Part shown: piece by piece, positions 18,387-27,866 of the stretch
How positions within the stretch are numbered: position 1 is the stretch's first letter
Layout of the letters: each line of letters starts with the position of its first letter
DNA from: Gemmatimonadota bacterium
Lineage (GTDB): Bacteria; Gemmatimonadota; Gemmatimonadetes; Longimicrobiales; Gaopeijiaceae
Direction: 5' to 3'
NCBI GenBank assembly: GCA_003564295.1
Contig: PXFI01000075.1
Location: 1-33,782 of the forward strand
Length of the DNA stretch: 33,782 nucleotides
Translations under genes and position numbers: made by a program
Notes under the pieces: generated by a model
Told to the model about the DNA's origin: nothing
The model's database searches: none
Seen by the model: only the letters and a program-made list of their open reading frames with translations

Positions 18387-19669
18387 CGCCTGGAGATGGG
18401 TACGACCTCCCCTCCCACTCTCATGACCGGTTCACTCCAAGAGGGCAGGCCCTCTGCAGGTAGCAGGGCCGCTTCCGTGTAGCGGCTCCCGGGATTCCAG
18501 AGGATCCAATCCTTCACCCCGGCATCATAGGCCGCCTGAATCTGAGCCCGAACCTCCGGGACGCCGTACCGGGGCTCACCCAGGGTGAAGTCCTGGAGCC
18601 AGGCGCAGATGGAAGCGGCGCCCGGAATGGTATCCGAGCGGGCCACTGCATCCCTTAGAGCCCGGCGCACGATCTCGTAAGGATGGGCGTTGGGGCGCTC
18701 GTACCTGAAGCTCCCGGTCCAGTAGTGGGAGGGATAGACCATGGGAAGGACCACGTCCACCTGGTCCACGAAGGACTCCCATAACTGCCCGATTCCCACG
18801 TCCCGCCGGTACGAGGTGGTGACGCCGAACACGTCGGCCGTCACCAGAACTCCCTCCGGCCGCAGGGACTCCCTGGAATAACCCAGCAAGGCCCGGATGG
18901 CATCGGTCTTGGACTGGCTTCCCGCTCCGGGATAGACGGCCCGGGCGAGGAGGTCCCTGGGGGCATCGGGAAAACGGACGTAGTCCCATTGGATCTCCGG
19001 GAACCCCATTCGGGCCACTTCCCGGGCCACATCCACGTGGTAATCCCACACCTCCCGGCTATAGGGATTCAGCCAGGTCACCCCGTCCTGATCCAACCAC
19101 ACACCACCCGCCGAGTCCTGGATGGCCAGGTCGGGACGGGCCTCCGCCAGGACCGGATCTTTCGTTATCACGATTCGGGCGATGGGATAGACCCCGTTCT
19201 CCCGCATAAGTTGCAGGAACGCCGGCAGGTTCCTGATCCGCAGATCACGGGTGGCTCCCACCTCCCGGGCCAGGGGTACCTGACTGTCGTGGCTCAGGAA
19301 GCCAGAGGCATCCTTGATGTCCACGACGAAGGTGTTCAACTCCGTGCGCCTGGCCAGATCCAATAGGGCCTCCCGCCGACGAGGGGACCCGGCCGCCCAA
19401 GCGTTCAGATAGATGCCACGGACGGTGTCGGGACGAACGAAGTCCTTGGGTGACAGGGCTACCTCCCTGACCACGGTGACCGGTGTCGATGGGTCATGGA
19501 CCCGGGAGGACGCCGGAACCGGGCCTTCCAGTCCCACCGTCAAGGACGGTTCCACCGCGCCGGCCGACGCCTCTTCCGCTCCATCTTTCCACTCCGATGC
19601 GGGACTGCGGCCCGCCTGCTCACATCCCGCCAGGACGAACAGCGCGAGGAGAGCCAGAAGCTGGCGCAT
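18335..19669 (-). CDS. Putative lipoprotein with glycoside-hydrolase-like TIM-barrel domain (DUF4015-like)
   Basis: Lipobox LFVLAGC near the N-terminus; RGIYLNAWAAGS, NTFVVDIKDASG, YPIARIVITKDP, PEIQWDYVRFPDAP, VLPMVYPSHY, GVKDWILWNPGSRY are typical of this family. Start at MRQLLALLALFVLAGC. Confidence 0.8.
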   Translation of the reverse strand: MRQLLALLALFVLAGCEQAGRSPASEWKDGAEEASAGAVEPSLTVGLEGPVPASSRVHDPSTPVTVVREVALSPKDFVRPDTVRGIYLNAWAAGSPRRREALLDLARRTELNTFVVDIKDASGFLSHDSQVPLAREVGATRDLRIRNLPAFLQLMRENGVYPIARIVITKDPVLAEARPDLAIQDSAGGVWLDQDGVTWLNPYSREVWDYHVDVAREVARMGFPEIQWDYVRFPDAPRDLLARAVYPGAGSQSKTDAIRALLGYSRESLRPEGVLVTADVFGVTTSYRRDVGIGQLWESFVDQVDVVLPMVYPSHYWTGSFRYERPNAHPYEIVRRALRDAVARSDTIPGAASICAWLQDFTLGEPRYGVPEVRAQIQAAYDAGVKDWILWNPGSRYTEAALLPAEGLPSWSEPVMRVGGEVVPISRRHEVLGEAGDESRSHPR

Positions 19670-20092
19670 CAAACGAATCGCTTGGGCTGTCAACCTACCT
19701 CCCCCTCGGATTGCGTGGCTTTCAGTTCTCGGTTCTCCTGCAGCGATCCCTCTGCTGTCCGGAGCAACGGCTTCCGGGACCCGGGCACTTGCCGCGACTC
19801 CCGGGCACCGGGGGGTCGGCCCGTGTCAGGATGCGCCGCCTGCGGTGCACCATGCCGGCCAGGCGGACCCATCACCACCCAAGATAATGCGTAACCGTCC
19901 AACCTGGACCCTATATGTCGCGAGGGCGCCACCTCCCGGGCCCACCGGGACCCTGCCCGGATCTCAGCGGTACTTGAATGAAGCGAATCCCTCGACCTGG
20001 ATTCCCACGGACCTCGAGGATTCTCAGGGCCCCTCGAGAAAGGACCCCCGGAGCTGCCAGATTATGGTAGAAGCCCGACTCGTGGACGAATG

Positions 20093-20111
20093 TTTCGAAA
20101 ATGTTTCGAAA
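20093..20111. repeat. Two TTTCGAAA palindromes, 11 bp apart (tandem ATGTTTCGAAA x2 at 20090-20111)
   Basis: Directly read: ATGTTTCGAAA ATGTTTCGAAA followed immediately by AGGAGG. Confidence 0.9.
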
Positions 20112-20121
20112 AGGAGGTACG

Positions 20122-21234
20122 GTGGGTGAGCCCCCTGGAGGCAACCTCCGGAGACCACGCCGCCTGTCGCGATGGCTGACGGCGGGAGCCGTCTGCTTGA
20201 CCGCGGCCCTCCTCCTTTTCAGCTGCTCGGGCTGCTCTCCGGTCTACGTGGCCAGGGCCGGATGGGCGGAGATGAAGATCCTGGCGGCCAGGCAGCCACT
20301 GGAGCGGGTGATCCAGGATCCCGACACCGACGAGGACACGCGCCGGAAGCTCATCCTGGCCCAACAGGCCAGGGAGTTCGCCATCAACGTCCTGGAACTG
20401 GACGCCGGCAAGTCCTACACCTCCTTCACACGCCTTGAGTCCGACACTCTGGCTCTGGTTCTTTCAGCCGCCTATCGGGACCGACTGGAACCCAAGACCT
20501 GGTGGTTCCCCGTGGTGGGCCGCGTTCCCTACCGCGGATACTTCAGCCTTTCGGCGGCGGAGAGAACCCAGCAGAGCTTGGAAAGGGAGGGACTGGACAC
20601 CCACCTCCGTCCCACCGCCGCCTTCAGCACCCTGGGGTTCTTCGCCGATCCCGTCCTCTCCACCCTCCTCCGGTACGATTCGGTGGATTTCGTGGAAACC
20701 ATCCTCCACGAACTTGCTCACAACCACCTCTTCGTGCGTGGCCACGTGCAGTTCAACGAGAGCTTCGCCATCTTCGTGGGCCGTGTGGGAGCTGTGCTGT
20801 TCTTCTGTGGCCCGGCATTCTCGCCCTCCGACGGCCGGGAGTGCCACCTGGCCCGGGAGCGGTGGACCCATTACCAGGATTTCTCCACCTTCCTGGACGG
20901 TTTCGTCCAGGAGCTCCAGGCCGTGTACGGAGATCCCCATCTCACCGTGGAGGAGAAGGTCCAGGCCCGGGAGATGCTCTTCGCCGCCACCCGGGAGGCG
21001 TACTTCACGGACGGAGCCCCTCCCCCCGGCGCCAATCCCCTCATCTCCGGCTTCCTCAGCCGTCCGTTGAACAACGCCATCCTTCTGGCGAGGATGCAGT
21101 ATTTCCACCGCCTCCCCGACTTCCAGGCTCTCCTGGACCGATACGACGGGGACCTTGTCGCGGCCATCGCGTTTCTCAAGGAGGGCACGGAAAGGGTGGA
21201 TGACCCCTTCGACCTTCTCCCCGGCGAGGGATGA
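20122..21234 (+). CDS. Putative zinc aminopeptidase (COG4324-like), lipoprotein-like N-terminus
   Basis: HEXXH-type HELAHNHLF, FVETILHE, FNESFAIFVGRVGA, WWFPVVGRVPYRGYF; lipobox-like FSCSGC. GTG start at 20122 preferred (AAGGAGG just upstream) over ATG 20101, which precedes the SD. Confidence 0.8.
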   Translation: MGEPPGGNLRRPRRLSRWLTAGAVCLTAALLLFSCSGCSPVYVARAGWAEMKILAARQPLERVIQDPDTDEDTRRKLILAQQAREFAINVLELDAGKSYTSFTRLESDTLALVLSAAYRDRLEPKTWWFPVVGRVPYRGYFSLSAAERTQQSLEREGLDTHLRPTAAFSTLGFFADPVLSTLLRYDSVDFVETILHELAHNHLFVRGHVQFNESFAIFVGRVGAVLFFCGPAFSPSDGRECHLARERWTHYQDFSTFLDGFVQELQAVYGDPHLTVEEKVQAREMLFAATREAYFTDGAPPPGANPLISGFLSRPLNNAILLARMQYFHRLPDFQALLDRYDGDLVAAIAFLKEGTERVDDPFDLLPGEG

Positions 21235-21345
21235 GGCCCGTTGAACCCCCTTGCACCCACGACTAAGTTGACCACTTGTGTTCGCGGCAGATCCGGGTCG
21301 TAAGGGAACGGCCCAGTCGCCGGATTCGAGATCGCGGGGGGGGGC

Positions 21346-23919
21346 ATGGACAAGGACCCAATGGACGGCTATCTGCCACGGGCCGTGGAAGAGAAGTGGC
21401 AGAGGATCTGGGATGAGCGGGGCACCAACCGCTTCACCGAACAGGAACTGAGGGACGCGCCGGATCCCTACTACAACCTCATGATGTTTCCCTACCCTTC
21501 AGCCGAGGGGCTCCACGTGGGAAACATCTACGCCTTCACCGGTGCTGATGTTCACGGCCGCTACCAGCGCCTCACCGGCAAGGACGTCTTCGAGCCCATC
21601 GGGTTCGATGCCTTCGGGATCCACTCGGAGAACTTCGCCTTGAAGCAGGGGGTCAACCCCATGGACCTGACCCCTCGCAACGTGGCCAACTTCACCCGCC
21701 AGCTCCGGCGCATCGGGGGAATGTTCGACTGGAGCCACACGGTGGACACGTCGGACCCCGCCTATTACCGGTGGACCCAATGGATCTTCGTGCAGCTCCT
21801 CGGGGCGGGCCTGGCTGAACGTAAGGAAGCCCCGGTGAACTGGTGCCCCTCCTGCATGACGGTCCTGGCCAACGAACAGGTCCTGGGGGGTCTGTGCGAG
21901 CGGTGCGACAGTCCCGTGGAGCAGCGGCGCATCGCCCAGTGGTTCTTCAAGACCACCCAGTACGCGCAACGCCTCCTGGACAACCTGAAGATCATCGATT
22001 GGTCCGAGACCACCCTCCGGGCCCAGGAGAACTGGATCGGCCGGAGCGGGGGCGCCATTCTCGAGTTTCCCGTGCTGACCCCGGCCCGGAGGGGTGACCT
22101 GGACCGGAGGGATTCCCCGGAACCAGCCGCCAGCTCCGACGCTGACAAGGCGGGGCGGGACGCCGGCGGCGATTCGGCCTCCACCGACACGCCCTCCATC
22201 TCCGTCTTCACCACCCGGCCCGACACCGTCTTCGGTGCCACGTACATGGTCCTCGCGCCGGAGCACCCCCTGGTGCCGGCCATCACCGCTCCGGACCGCC
22301 GGTCGGAGGTGGAGTCGTACCAGGCGCAAGCTGCCAGAATGGACCTGGTGACCCGGCAAAAGACGGACAAGACCAAGACCGGCGTCTTCACCGGAGCTTT
22401 CTGCGAGAACCCCGCTACGGGTGAGCCCATCCCGGTCTGGATCGCCGATTACGTCCTGGTGGAGTACGGCACCGGGGCAATCATGGCCGTCCCCGGACAC
22501 GACCAGAGGGATTTCGAGTTCGCTCGGGCCTTCGAGCTTCCCATTCCCCGGGTTGTGGCGGGGCCCGGTACCGACGCCCACGCTCCCCTGGAAGAAGCAT
22601 ACGTAGGTGAAGGCGTCCTCGTTAACTCCGGCCGGTTCGACGGCCTCCCATGGCGAGAGGGGGCCCGGGCCATCGTGGAGTGGCTCGAGGGGCGGGGGCT
22701 CGCGGAGCCCAGGGTGAGCTACCGCCTCCACGACTGGTGCATATCCCGCCAGCGCTACTGGGGCCCTCCCATTCCGGTCATCTACTGCGGCGCTTGCGGC
22801 CCCGTCCCCGTACCGGAGGAGGACCTCCCCGTGGTTCTGCCCCGGGTAGAGGACTTCAAGCCCGACGCGTCTGGAGTGAGCCCCCTGGCACGGGTGGAGG
22901 AGTGGTATCGAACCGTATGCCCCCAGTGTGGCGGGCAGGGCCGGCGGGAGACGGACGTGTCCGATACCTTCCTGGACTCGTCATGGTACTTTCTCCGGTA
23001 TCCTTCCACGGACCGGAACGACGTCCCCATGGATCCGGAGATCACTCGCCGGTGGCTCCCCGTGGACTCCTACATCGGGGGGGAGGAGCACGCCGTCCTG
23101 CACCTCCTATATGCCCGGTTCATCACCATGGCCCTTCACGACCTGGGTCACCTGGATTTCGAGGAGCCCTTCTCGAAGTTCAGGAAGCATGGCCTCATCA
23201 TCCGGGAAGGGGCCAAGATGTCCAAGAGCAAGGGGAACGTCATCATCCCGGATCCCATCATCGAGGAGTTCGGCGCCGACGCGTTCCGCATCTATCTCAT
23301 GTTCCTGGGCCCCTTCGCCGAGGGGGGGGACTACCGGGACGAGGGAATCCAGGGCCCCTTCGGGTTCCTCCATCGCTTCTACGACACTGTGGTGTCGGTG
23401 GTGGAAGCCGAGGACGCCGGAAAGCTGGCGGCCAGTGCTTCCCAGGATCCGGAGGTGGAGCGGAAGCTGCACAAGACGATCCGACAGGTGTCGGAGCAGC
23501 TCCCGAAGCTCCAGTACAACACAGCCGTGGCGGCCATGATGGAGTACCTGAACGCCGTCCGGTCCGGAGGCCGCAAGGCCTCCCGGGGTGAGGTGGAGCC
23601 CCTGGTGGTCCTGGTGGCCCCCGTGGCCCCCCACCTGGCCGAGGAGCTCTGGGAACGCCTGGGCCATTCCGAGTCCATCTTCCAGGGCGCCAATTGGCCT
23701 TCCTTCGATCCGGCCAAAGCTGCCGAGGATACCGTCAAGGTCGCCATCCAGGTGAACGGCAAGCTCAGGGGCACGGTAGAAGCCCCCGCCGGAGCCGGTC
23801 AGGAAGAAATAGAGGTGCTGGCCCGTTCCCAGGAGAATGTGAGCCGACACCTGGGTGCTGCCACCGTCCGGCGAGTCGTCTTCGTCCCGAACCGCCTGCT
23901 GAACTTCGTCGTTAAGTGA
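21346..23919 (+). CDS. leuS: Leucyl-tRNA synthetase
   Basis: PYPSAEGLHVGN (HIGH region), VNWCPSCMTVLANEQV, FTTRPDTVFGATYMVLAPEHPLV (CP1 editing domain), SYIGGEEHAVLHLLYARF, KMSKSKGNVI. Confidence 0.97.
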   Translation: MDKDPMDGYLPRAVEEKWQRIWDERGTNRFTEQELRDAPDPYYNLMMFPYPSAEGLHVGNIYAFTGADVHGRYQRLTGKDVFEPIGFDAFGIHSENFALKQGVNPMDLTPRNVANFTRQLRRIGGMFDWSHTVDTSDPAYYRWTQWIFVQLLGAGLAERKEAPVNWCPSCMTVLANEQVLGGLCERCDSPVEQRRIAQWFFKTTQYAQRLLDNLKIIDWSETTLRAQENWIGRSGGAILEFPVLTPARRGDLDRRDSPEPAASSDADKAGRDAGGDSASTDTPSISVFTTRPDTVFGATYMVLAPEHPLVPAITAPDRRSEVESYQAQAARMDLVTRQKTDKTKTGVFTGAFCENPATGEPIPVWIADYVLVEYGTGAIMAVPGHDQRDFEFARAFELPIPRVVAGPGTDAHAPLEEAYVGEGVLVNSGRFDGLPWREGARAIVEWLEGRGLAEPRVSYRLHDWCISRQRYWGPPIPVIYCGACGPVPVPEEDLPVVLPRVEDFKPDASGVSPLARVEEWYRTVCPQCGGQGRRETDVSDTFLDSSWYFLRYPSTDRNDVPMDPEITRRWLPVDSYIGGEEHAVLHLLYARFITMALHDLGHLDFEEPFSKFRKHGLIIREGAKMSKSKGNVIIPDPIIEEFGADAFRIYLMFLGPFAEGGDYRDEGIQGPFGFLHRFYDTVVSVVEAEDAGKLAASASQDPEVERKLHKTIRQVSEQLPKLQYNTAVAAMMEYLNAVRSGGRKASRGEVEPLVVLVAPVAPHLAEELWERLGHSESIFQGANWPSFDPAKAAEDTVKVAIQVNGKLRGTVEAPAGAGQEEIEVLARSQENVSRHLGAATVRRVVFVPNRLLNFVVK

Positions 23920-23934
23920 CTGGAGCCATACCGA

Positions 23935-25956
23935 ATGCCTTCCCTCCCAGATCCCGCCCTGGAGCAGCACCTGGTGGACGCCATCCGCGTCCTCACCATG
24001 GACGCCGTACAGCAGGCCGACTCCGGACACCCCGGAGCCCCCATGGGGCTGGCCGCCCTGGGGTACGAGGTGTGGACCCGGCACCTGCGCCACGATCCGT
24101 TGGACCCGAGCTGGCCGGACCGTGACCGGTTCGTCCTGTCCCTCGGTCATGGTTCCATGCTGCTCTATTCCCTTCTGTACCTCACGGGGTACGACATGAC
24201 CCTGGAGGACCTGCGAGCTTTCCGACAGTGGGAGTCCCGGACGCCGGGCCATCCGGAGTACCGGGAGACGCCGGGGGTGGAAACCACCACCGGCCCCCTG
24301 GGGCAGGGGGTGGCGAACTCCGTGGGGATGGCTCTTGCGGAGCGGTGGCTGGCCCACCGGTTCAACCGGCCCGGCCATACCATCGTGGATCACTTCACCT
24401 ACGCCTTCTGCTCCGACGGCGACCTCATGGAGGGGATCTCCCACGAGGCGGCGGAGCTGGCGGGGCACCAGAAGCTGGGCAAGCTCATCTGGATCTTCGA
24501 CGACAACCGGATCACCATCGAGGGGGACACGGCCCTGGCCACCTCCACCGACCAGGAGCAGCGCTTCCGTTCCTGCGGCTGGCGGGTCCTGAAGGTGGGG
24601 GATGGCAACGACCGGGAGGCCATGGACAGGGCTCTCCGGGAGGCCCGTGGAAACACCGACCAACCCACCCTCATCATCCTCAGGACCCAGATCGCCTACG
24701 GCAGCCCCAACAAGGCCGGCAGTGAGGAGAGCCATGGGGCGCCTCTTGGCGAGGAAGAGGTCCGGGCCACCAAGGAGAACTTGGGCTACCCCTCCCTGGA
24801 GCCCTTCTACGTGGATCCCGACACCCTGGCCTGGTGCCGGGAGACATGCCGGATCAGAGGCAGGAAGCTTCACGAGGATTGGGACGAGGGTTTCGCTGCC
24901 TACCAGGGAGCCTTTCCCGAGGAGGCGGAAGAGTTCGAGGCCATGATGGCAGGCGAGCTCCCGGAAGATTGGGACGCCGACGTGCCGGAGCTCTTGAGCC
25001 TTGAGAAGCCTCAGGCCACCCGGGCTTCTTCGGGGACCGTCCTCCAGGCCCTGGCGGCCCGGATTCCGAACCTGATCGGGGGCTCCGCTGACCTGGGTGG
25101 CTCGAACAAGACCGACATCAAGGGGGGCGGCAGCCTCCTGGCGGAGAACCCGCGCGGCCGGATCATCCACTTCGGGGTCCGGGAGCACGCCATGGGGGCC
25201 ATCCTGAACGGCATGGCCCTCCACGGCGGCATCCGGCCCTTTGCCGGGACCTTCCTGGTGTTTTCCGACTATATGCGCCCCGCCATCCGCATGGCGGCCC
25301 TCATGGAGATCGCTCCCATCTACGTCTTCCCCCATGACTCCATAGGCCTGGGGGAGGACGGCCCCACCCACCAGCCCGTGGAGCACCTCATGGCGCTCCG
25401 GGCCATGGCCAACCTTTTGGACCTCCGCCCCGGGGACCCGGCCGAGACGGCGGTGGCCTGGAAGGTGGCGGTGGAACGGAAGCACGGGCCCTCCTTCCTC
25501 TCCCTCACCCGGCAGGGCATCCCATGCCTGGAGCGCACCGGTCCCGAAGGAGTTGAAGGCCTCAGGCGGGGAGCCTACGTCCTGCAGGAGGCATCCACCG
25601 GGACTCCCTCCCTGATCCTCCTGGCCAGCGGCTCCGAGGTGCACCTGGCGGTGGAGGCCCGCAAGCTCCTGGAAGCCGAAGGCATTCCCACCCGGGTGGT
25701 GAGCTTCCCCAGTTGGCGCCTCTTCCAGGAACAAGAGCCCGAGTACCGGGATGCGGTCCTTCCCCCCGGAGTCACGGCCCGAGTCTCGGTGGAAGCCGGT
25801 TCCACCCTGGGCTGGGAGCGGTGGATCGGGTCCCGGGGCGTAGCTGTGGGGTTGGATCGGTTCGGCGCCTCGGCGCCCTGGAAGGTTCTCTACGAGAAGC
25901 TCGGGATCACGGTGGACAGCGTCCTGGCCGCGGCTCGGACTCTGGTGGGGAGGTAG
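23935..25956 (+). CDS. tkt: Transketolase
   Basis: VLTMDAVQQADSGHPGAPMGLA, LSLGHGSMLLYSLLYLTGY, TTGPLGQGVANSVGMALAE, SVGMALAERWLAHRF, DSIGLGEDGPTHQPVEHL. Confidence 0.96.
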   Translation: MPSLPDPALEQHLVDAIRVLTMDAVQQADSGHPGAPMGLAALGYEVWTRHLRHDPLDPSWPDRDRFVLSLGHGSMLLYSLLYLTGYDMTLEDLRAFRQWESRTPGHPEYRETPGVETTTGPLGQGVANSVGMALAERWLAHRFNRPGHTIVDHFTYAFCSDGDLMEGISHEAAELAGHQKLGKLIWIFDDNRITIEGDTALATSTDQEQRFRSCGWRVLKVGDGNDREAMDRALREARGNTDQPTLIILRTQIAYGSPNKAGSEESHGAPLGEEEVRATKENLGYPSLEPFYVDPDTLAWCRETCRIRGRKLHEDWDEGFAAYQGAFPEEAEEFEAMMAGELPEDWDADVPELLSLEKPQATRASSGTVLQALAARIPNLIGGSADLGGSNKTDIKGGGSLLAENPRGRIIHFGVREHAMGAILNGMALHGGIRPFAGTFLVFSDYMRPAIRMAALMEIAPIYVFPHDSIGLGEDGPTHQPVEHLMALRAMANLLDLRPGDPAETAVAWKVAVERKHGPSFLSLTRQGIPCLERTGPEGVEGLRRGAYVLQEASTGTPSLILLASGSEVHLAVEARKLLEAEGIPTRVVSFPSWRLFQEQEPEYRDAVLPPGVTARVSVEAGSTLGWERWIGSRGVAVGLDRFGASAPWKVLYEKLGITVDSVLAAARTLVGR

Positions 25957-25985
25957 GGGCGGAACCCAACTGGAAAGGTGCTGAC

Positions 25986-27755
25986 TTGGATCAACTGCTC
26001 GTCTTTCTGGCTCTCGGCGCCGCCCTGATCCTCTTCGCCTGGGGAGCGGTTCGCCACGATCTGGTGGCACTCATCACGTTGTTCGCCCTGGCCCTCCTCG
26101 GAATCGTCCCCAGGGACGCCGCGTTCACAGGATTCGCCCATCCCGCCGTGGTCACCGTGGCGGCCGTTCTCATCATCAGCCGGGCTCTGATGAATTCGGG
26201 CCTTGTCGATGTCATAGCTTCGTGGATTCTCAGGGTCGGCAAGTCCATCACCCTGCAGATCCTCGTCCTGACCCTCGTCATTGCCGTCGCCTCCGCCCTC
26301 ATGAACAACGTGGGGGCCCTCGCCATTCTCATGCCGGTGGCGTTGTATCTGGCGAGGAAGAGCGGCCACGCGCCCAGTCACATCCTCATGCCCCTGGCCT
26401 TCGCGTCGCTCCTGGGTGGCATGACCACTCTCATCGGCACGCCACCCAACATCATTATCGCCACGTTTCGGGGCGAGGAGCTGGGCACACCCTTCGGCAT
26501 GTTCGACTTCAGCCCCGTGGGCGTTGGCCTCGCCGTCGTCGGCATCGCCTTCATCTCCTTCGTGGGCTGGCGTTTCCTTCCCAAGAGACGTGGTGAAGCC
26601 TCTCCGGAAGACTTGTTTCAGATCGAGGATTACATCACCGAGGTGCGGGTGACAAAAGACTCCAAGCTCAAGGGGAGGGCAGTCCGCGAGATTCAGGACG
26701 TAACCGACGCAGACATCCGGATCCTCGGCTTGATTCGCAGCAAGCGGCACATCCACGCCCCCGATCCGGACGAGGAGTTGAAGACCCACGATGTCTTGAT
26801 ACTGGAAGCCGATTCGGACGACCTGAAGACGTTCGTGAACAACAGCGGCGTGAAGCTCGTCGGAGGCAAACAGTTTCGCAAGGACGCCATCGGTGCGAAA
26901 GACATCGTGATCACCGAGGCGGTGGTCACGACGAACTCCCCGCTAATAGGCAACACGGCGGCGAACCTGTCCATGCGAACAAGGTACGGTCTGAATCTTC
27001 TTGCCATAGCGCGGCAGGAGAGGAAGATGCGTCAGCGCATCGACAGCATCCGATTCAAGGCGGGGGACGTCCTGCTCCTGCAGGGAAGGGTGGTCAACGT
27101 TGATGACGCCATCGCATCCATGGGCTGCCTCCCACTGGCCCCACGTGGCCTGCAGATGGGGCGACCACAGCGGATCATCCTCGCGCTGGGAATCTTCGGA
27201 GGCGGAATTCTGTCGGTGGTGACCGGATTCTTGCCCGTGCAGATCGCGTTCCCGCTGGCCGCTTTGGTAATGGTGCTCGCAAACGTCATCTCGGTCCGGG
27301 AGATATACACCAGTGTGGACTGGCCCGTGATCATATTGCTGGGGGCCATGATACCGGTCGGCGAGGCGCTGGAGACCACCGGAGGAGCCGAGCTTATCGC
27401 TGCTCAGATCATGCGCCTGGGAAGCGACTTCCCCGTCTGGGCGACCCTTGCGATCGTGCTCGTGGTTACGATGTTTCTGTCTGATGTCATCAACAACGCG
27501 GCCACGGTGGTTCTCATGGCGCCCATAGGCATCAGCATCGCCCACGGATTGAGCGCCTCCGTTGATGCCTTTCTCATGGCGGTGGCCGTCGGCGGATCCT
27601 GCGCGTTTCTCACCCCCATCGGGCATCAGTCCAACACGCTGGTCATGGGGCCCGGCGGCTACAGGTTCTCCGACTACTGGCGGATGGGTTTGCCCCTGGA
27701 GATCATCATCGTCCTGGTAGGCGTGCCGTTGATTCTCTTCTTCTGGCCCGCCTGA
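25986..27755 (+). CDS. SLC13-family (CitT/ArsB-like) permease with two TrkA-C domains
   Basis: Hydrophobic N- and C-terminal halves (MNNVGALAILMPVAL, TTLIGTPPNIIIA, FLSDVINNAATVVLMAPI, CAFLTPIGHQSNTLVMGPGGY) flanking two hydrophilic TrkA-C-like segments. Probable TTG start at 25986; the ORF track extends it into tkt. Confidence 0.85.
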   Translation: MDQLLVFLALGAALILFAWGAVRHDLVALITLFALALLGIVPRDAAFTGFAHPAVVTVAAVLIISRALMNSGLVDVIASWILRVGKSITLQILVLTLVIAVASALMNNVGALAILMPVALYLARKSGHAPSHILMPLAFASLLGGMTTLIGTPPNIIIATFRGEELGTPFGMFDFSPVGVGLAVVGIAFISFVGWRFLPKRRGEASPEDLFQIEDYITEVRVTKDSKLKGRAVREIQDVTDADIRILGLIRSKRHIHAPDPDEELKTHDVLILEADSDDLKTFVNNSGVKLVGGKQFRKDAIGAKDIVITEAVVTTNSPLIGNTAANLSMRTRYGLNLLAIARQERKMRQRIDSIRFKAGDVLLLQGRVVNVDDAIASMGCLPLAPRGLQMGRPQRIILALGIFGGGILSVVTGFLPVQIAFPLAALVMVLANVISVREIYTSVDWPVIILLGAMIPVGEALETTGGAELIAAQIMRLGSDFPVWATLAIVLVVTMFLSDVINNAATVVLMAPIGISIAHGLSASVDAFLMAVAVGGSCAFLTPIGHQSNTLVMGPGGYRFSDYWRMGLPLEIIIVLVGVPLILFFWPA

Positions 27756-27866
27756 CCCCCTGTCCGCCTCCGCGCCAACGGCAGAGACGGGGCTGACCGG
27801 CATGGTCCCCGAAGGATTGGGCTTCCGATGCCGGCTCGGGTGAACGGTGAAGGAGAAGGACCGCCC

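Noticed and set aside
20101-20121. ATG at 20101 as start of the COG4324-like gene
   Set aside because: The strong AAGGAGG lies downstream of this ATG, so the GTG at 20122 is the better start, and the ATG belongs to the tandem repeat.
23107-26070. 987-aa minus-strand ORF opposite leuS and tkt
   Set aside because: Spans two confident genes antisense, lacks domain motifs and has repetitive G/P/H/Q-rich composition; a codon-bias artefact.
27797-27834. Inverted repeat CCGGCAT/ATGCCGG between convergent SLC13 and glycosidase genes as a bidirectional terminator
   Set aside because: Only 7 bp with a 24-nt loop and no T-tract on either side; too weak to call.
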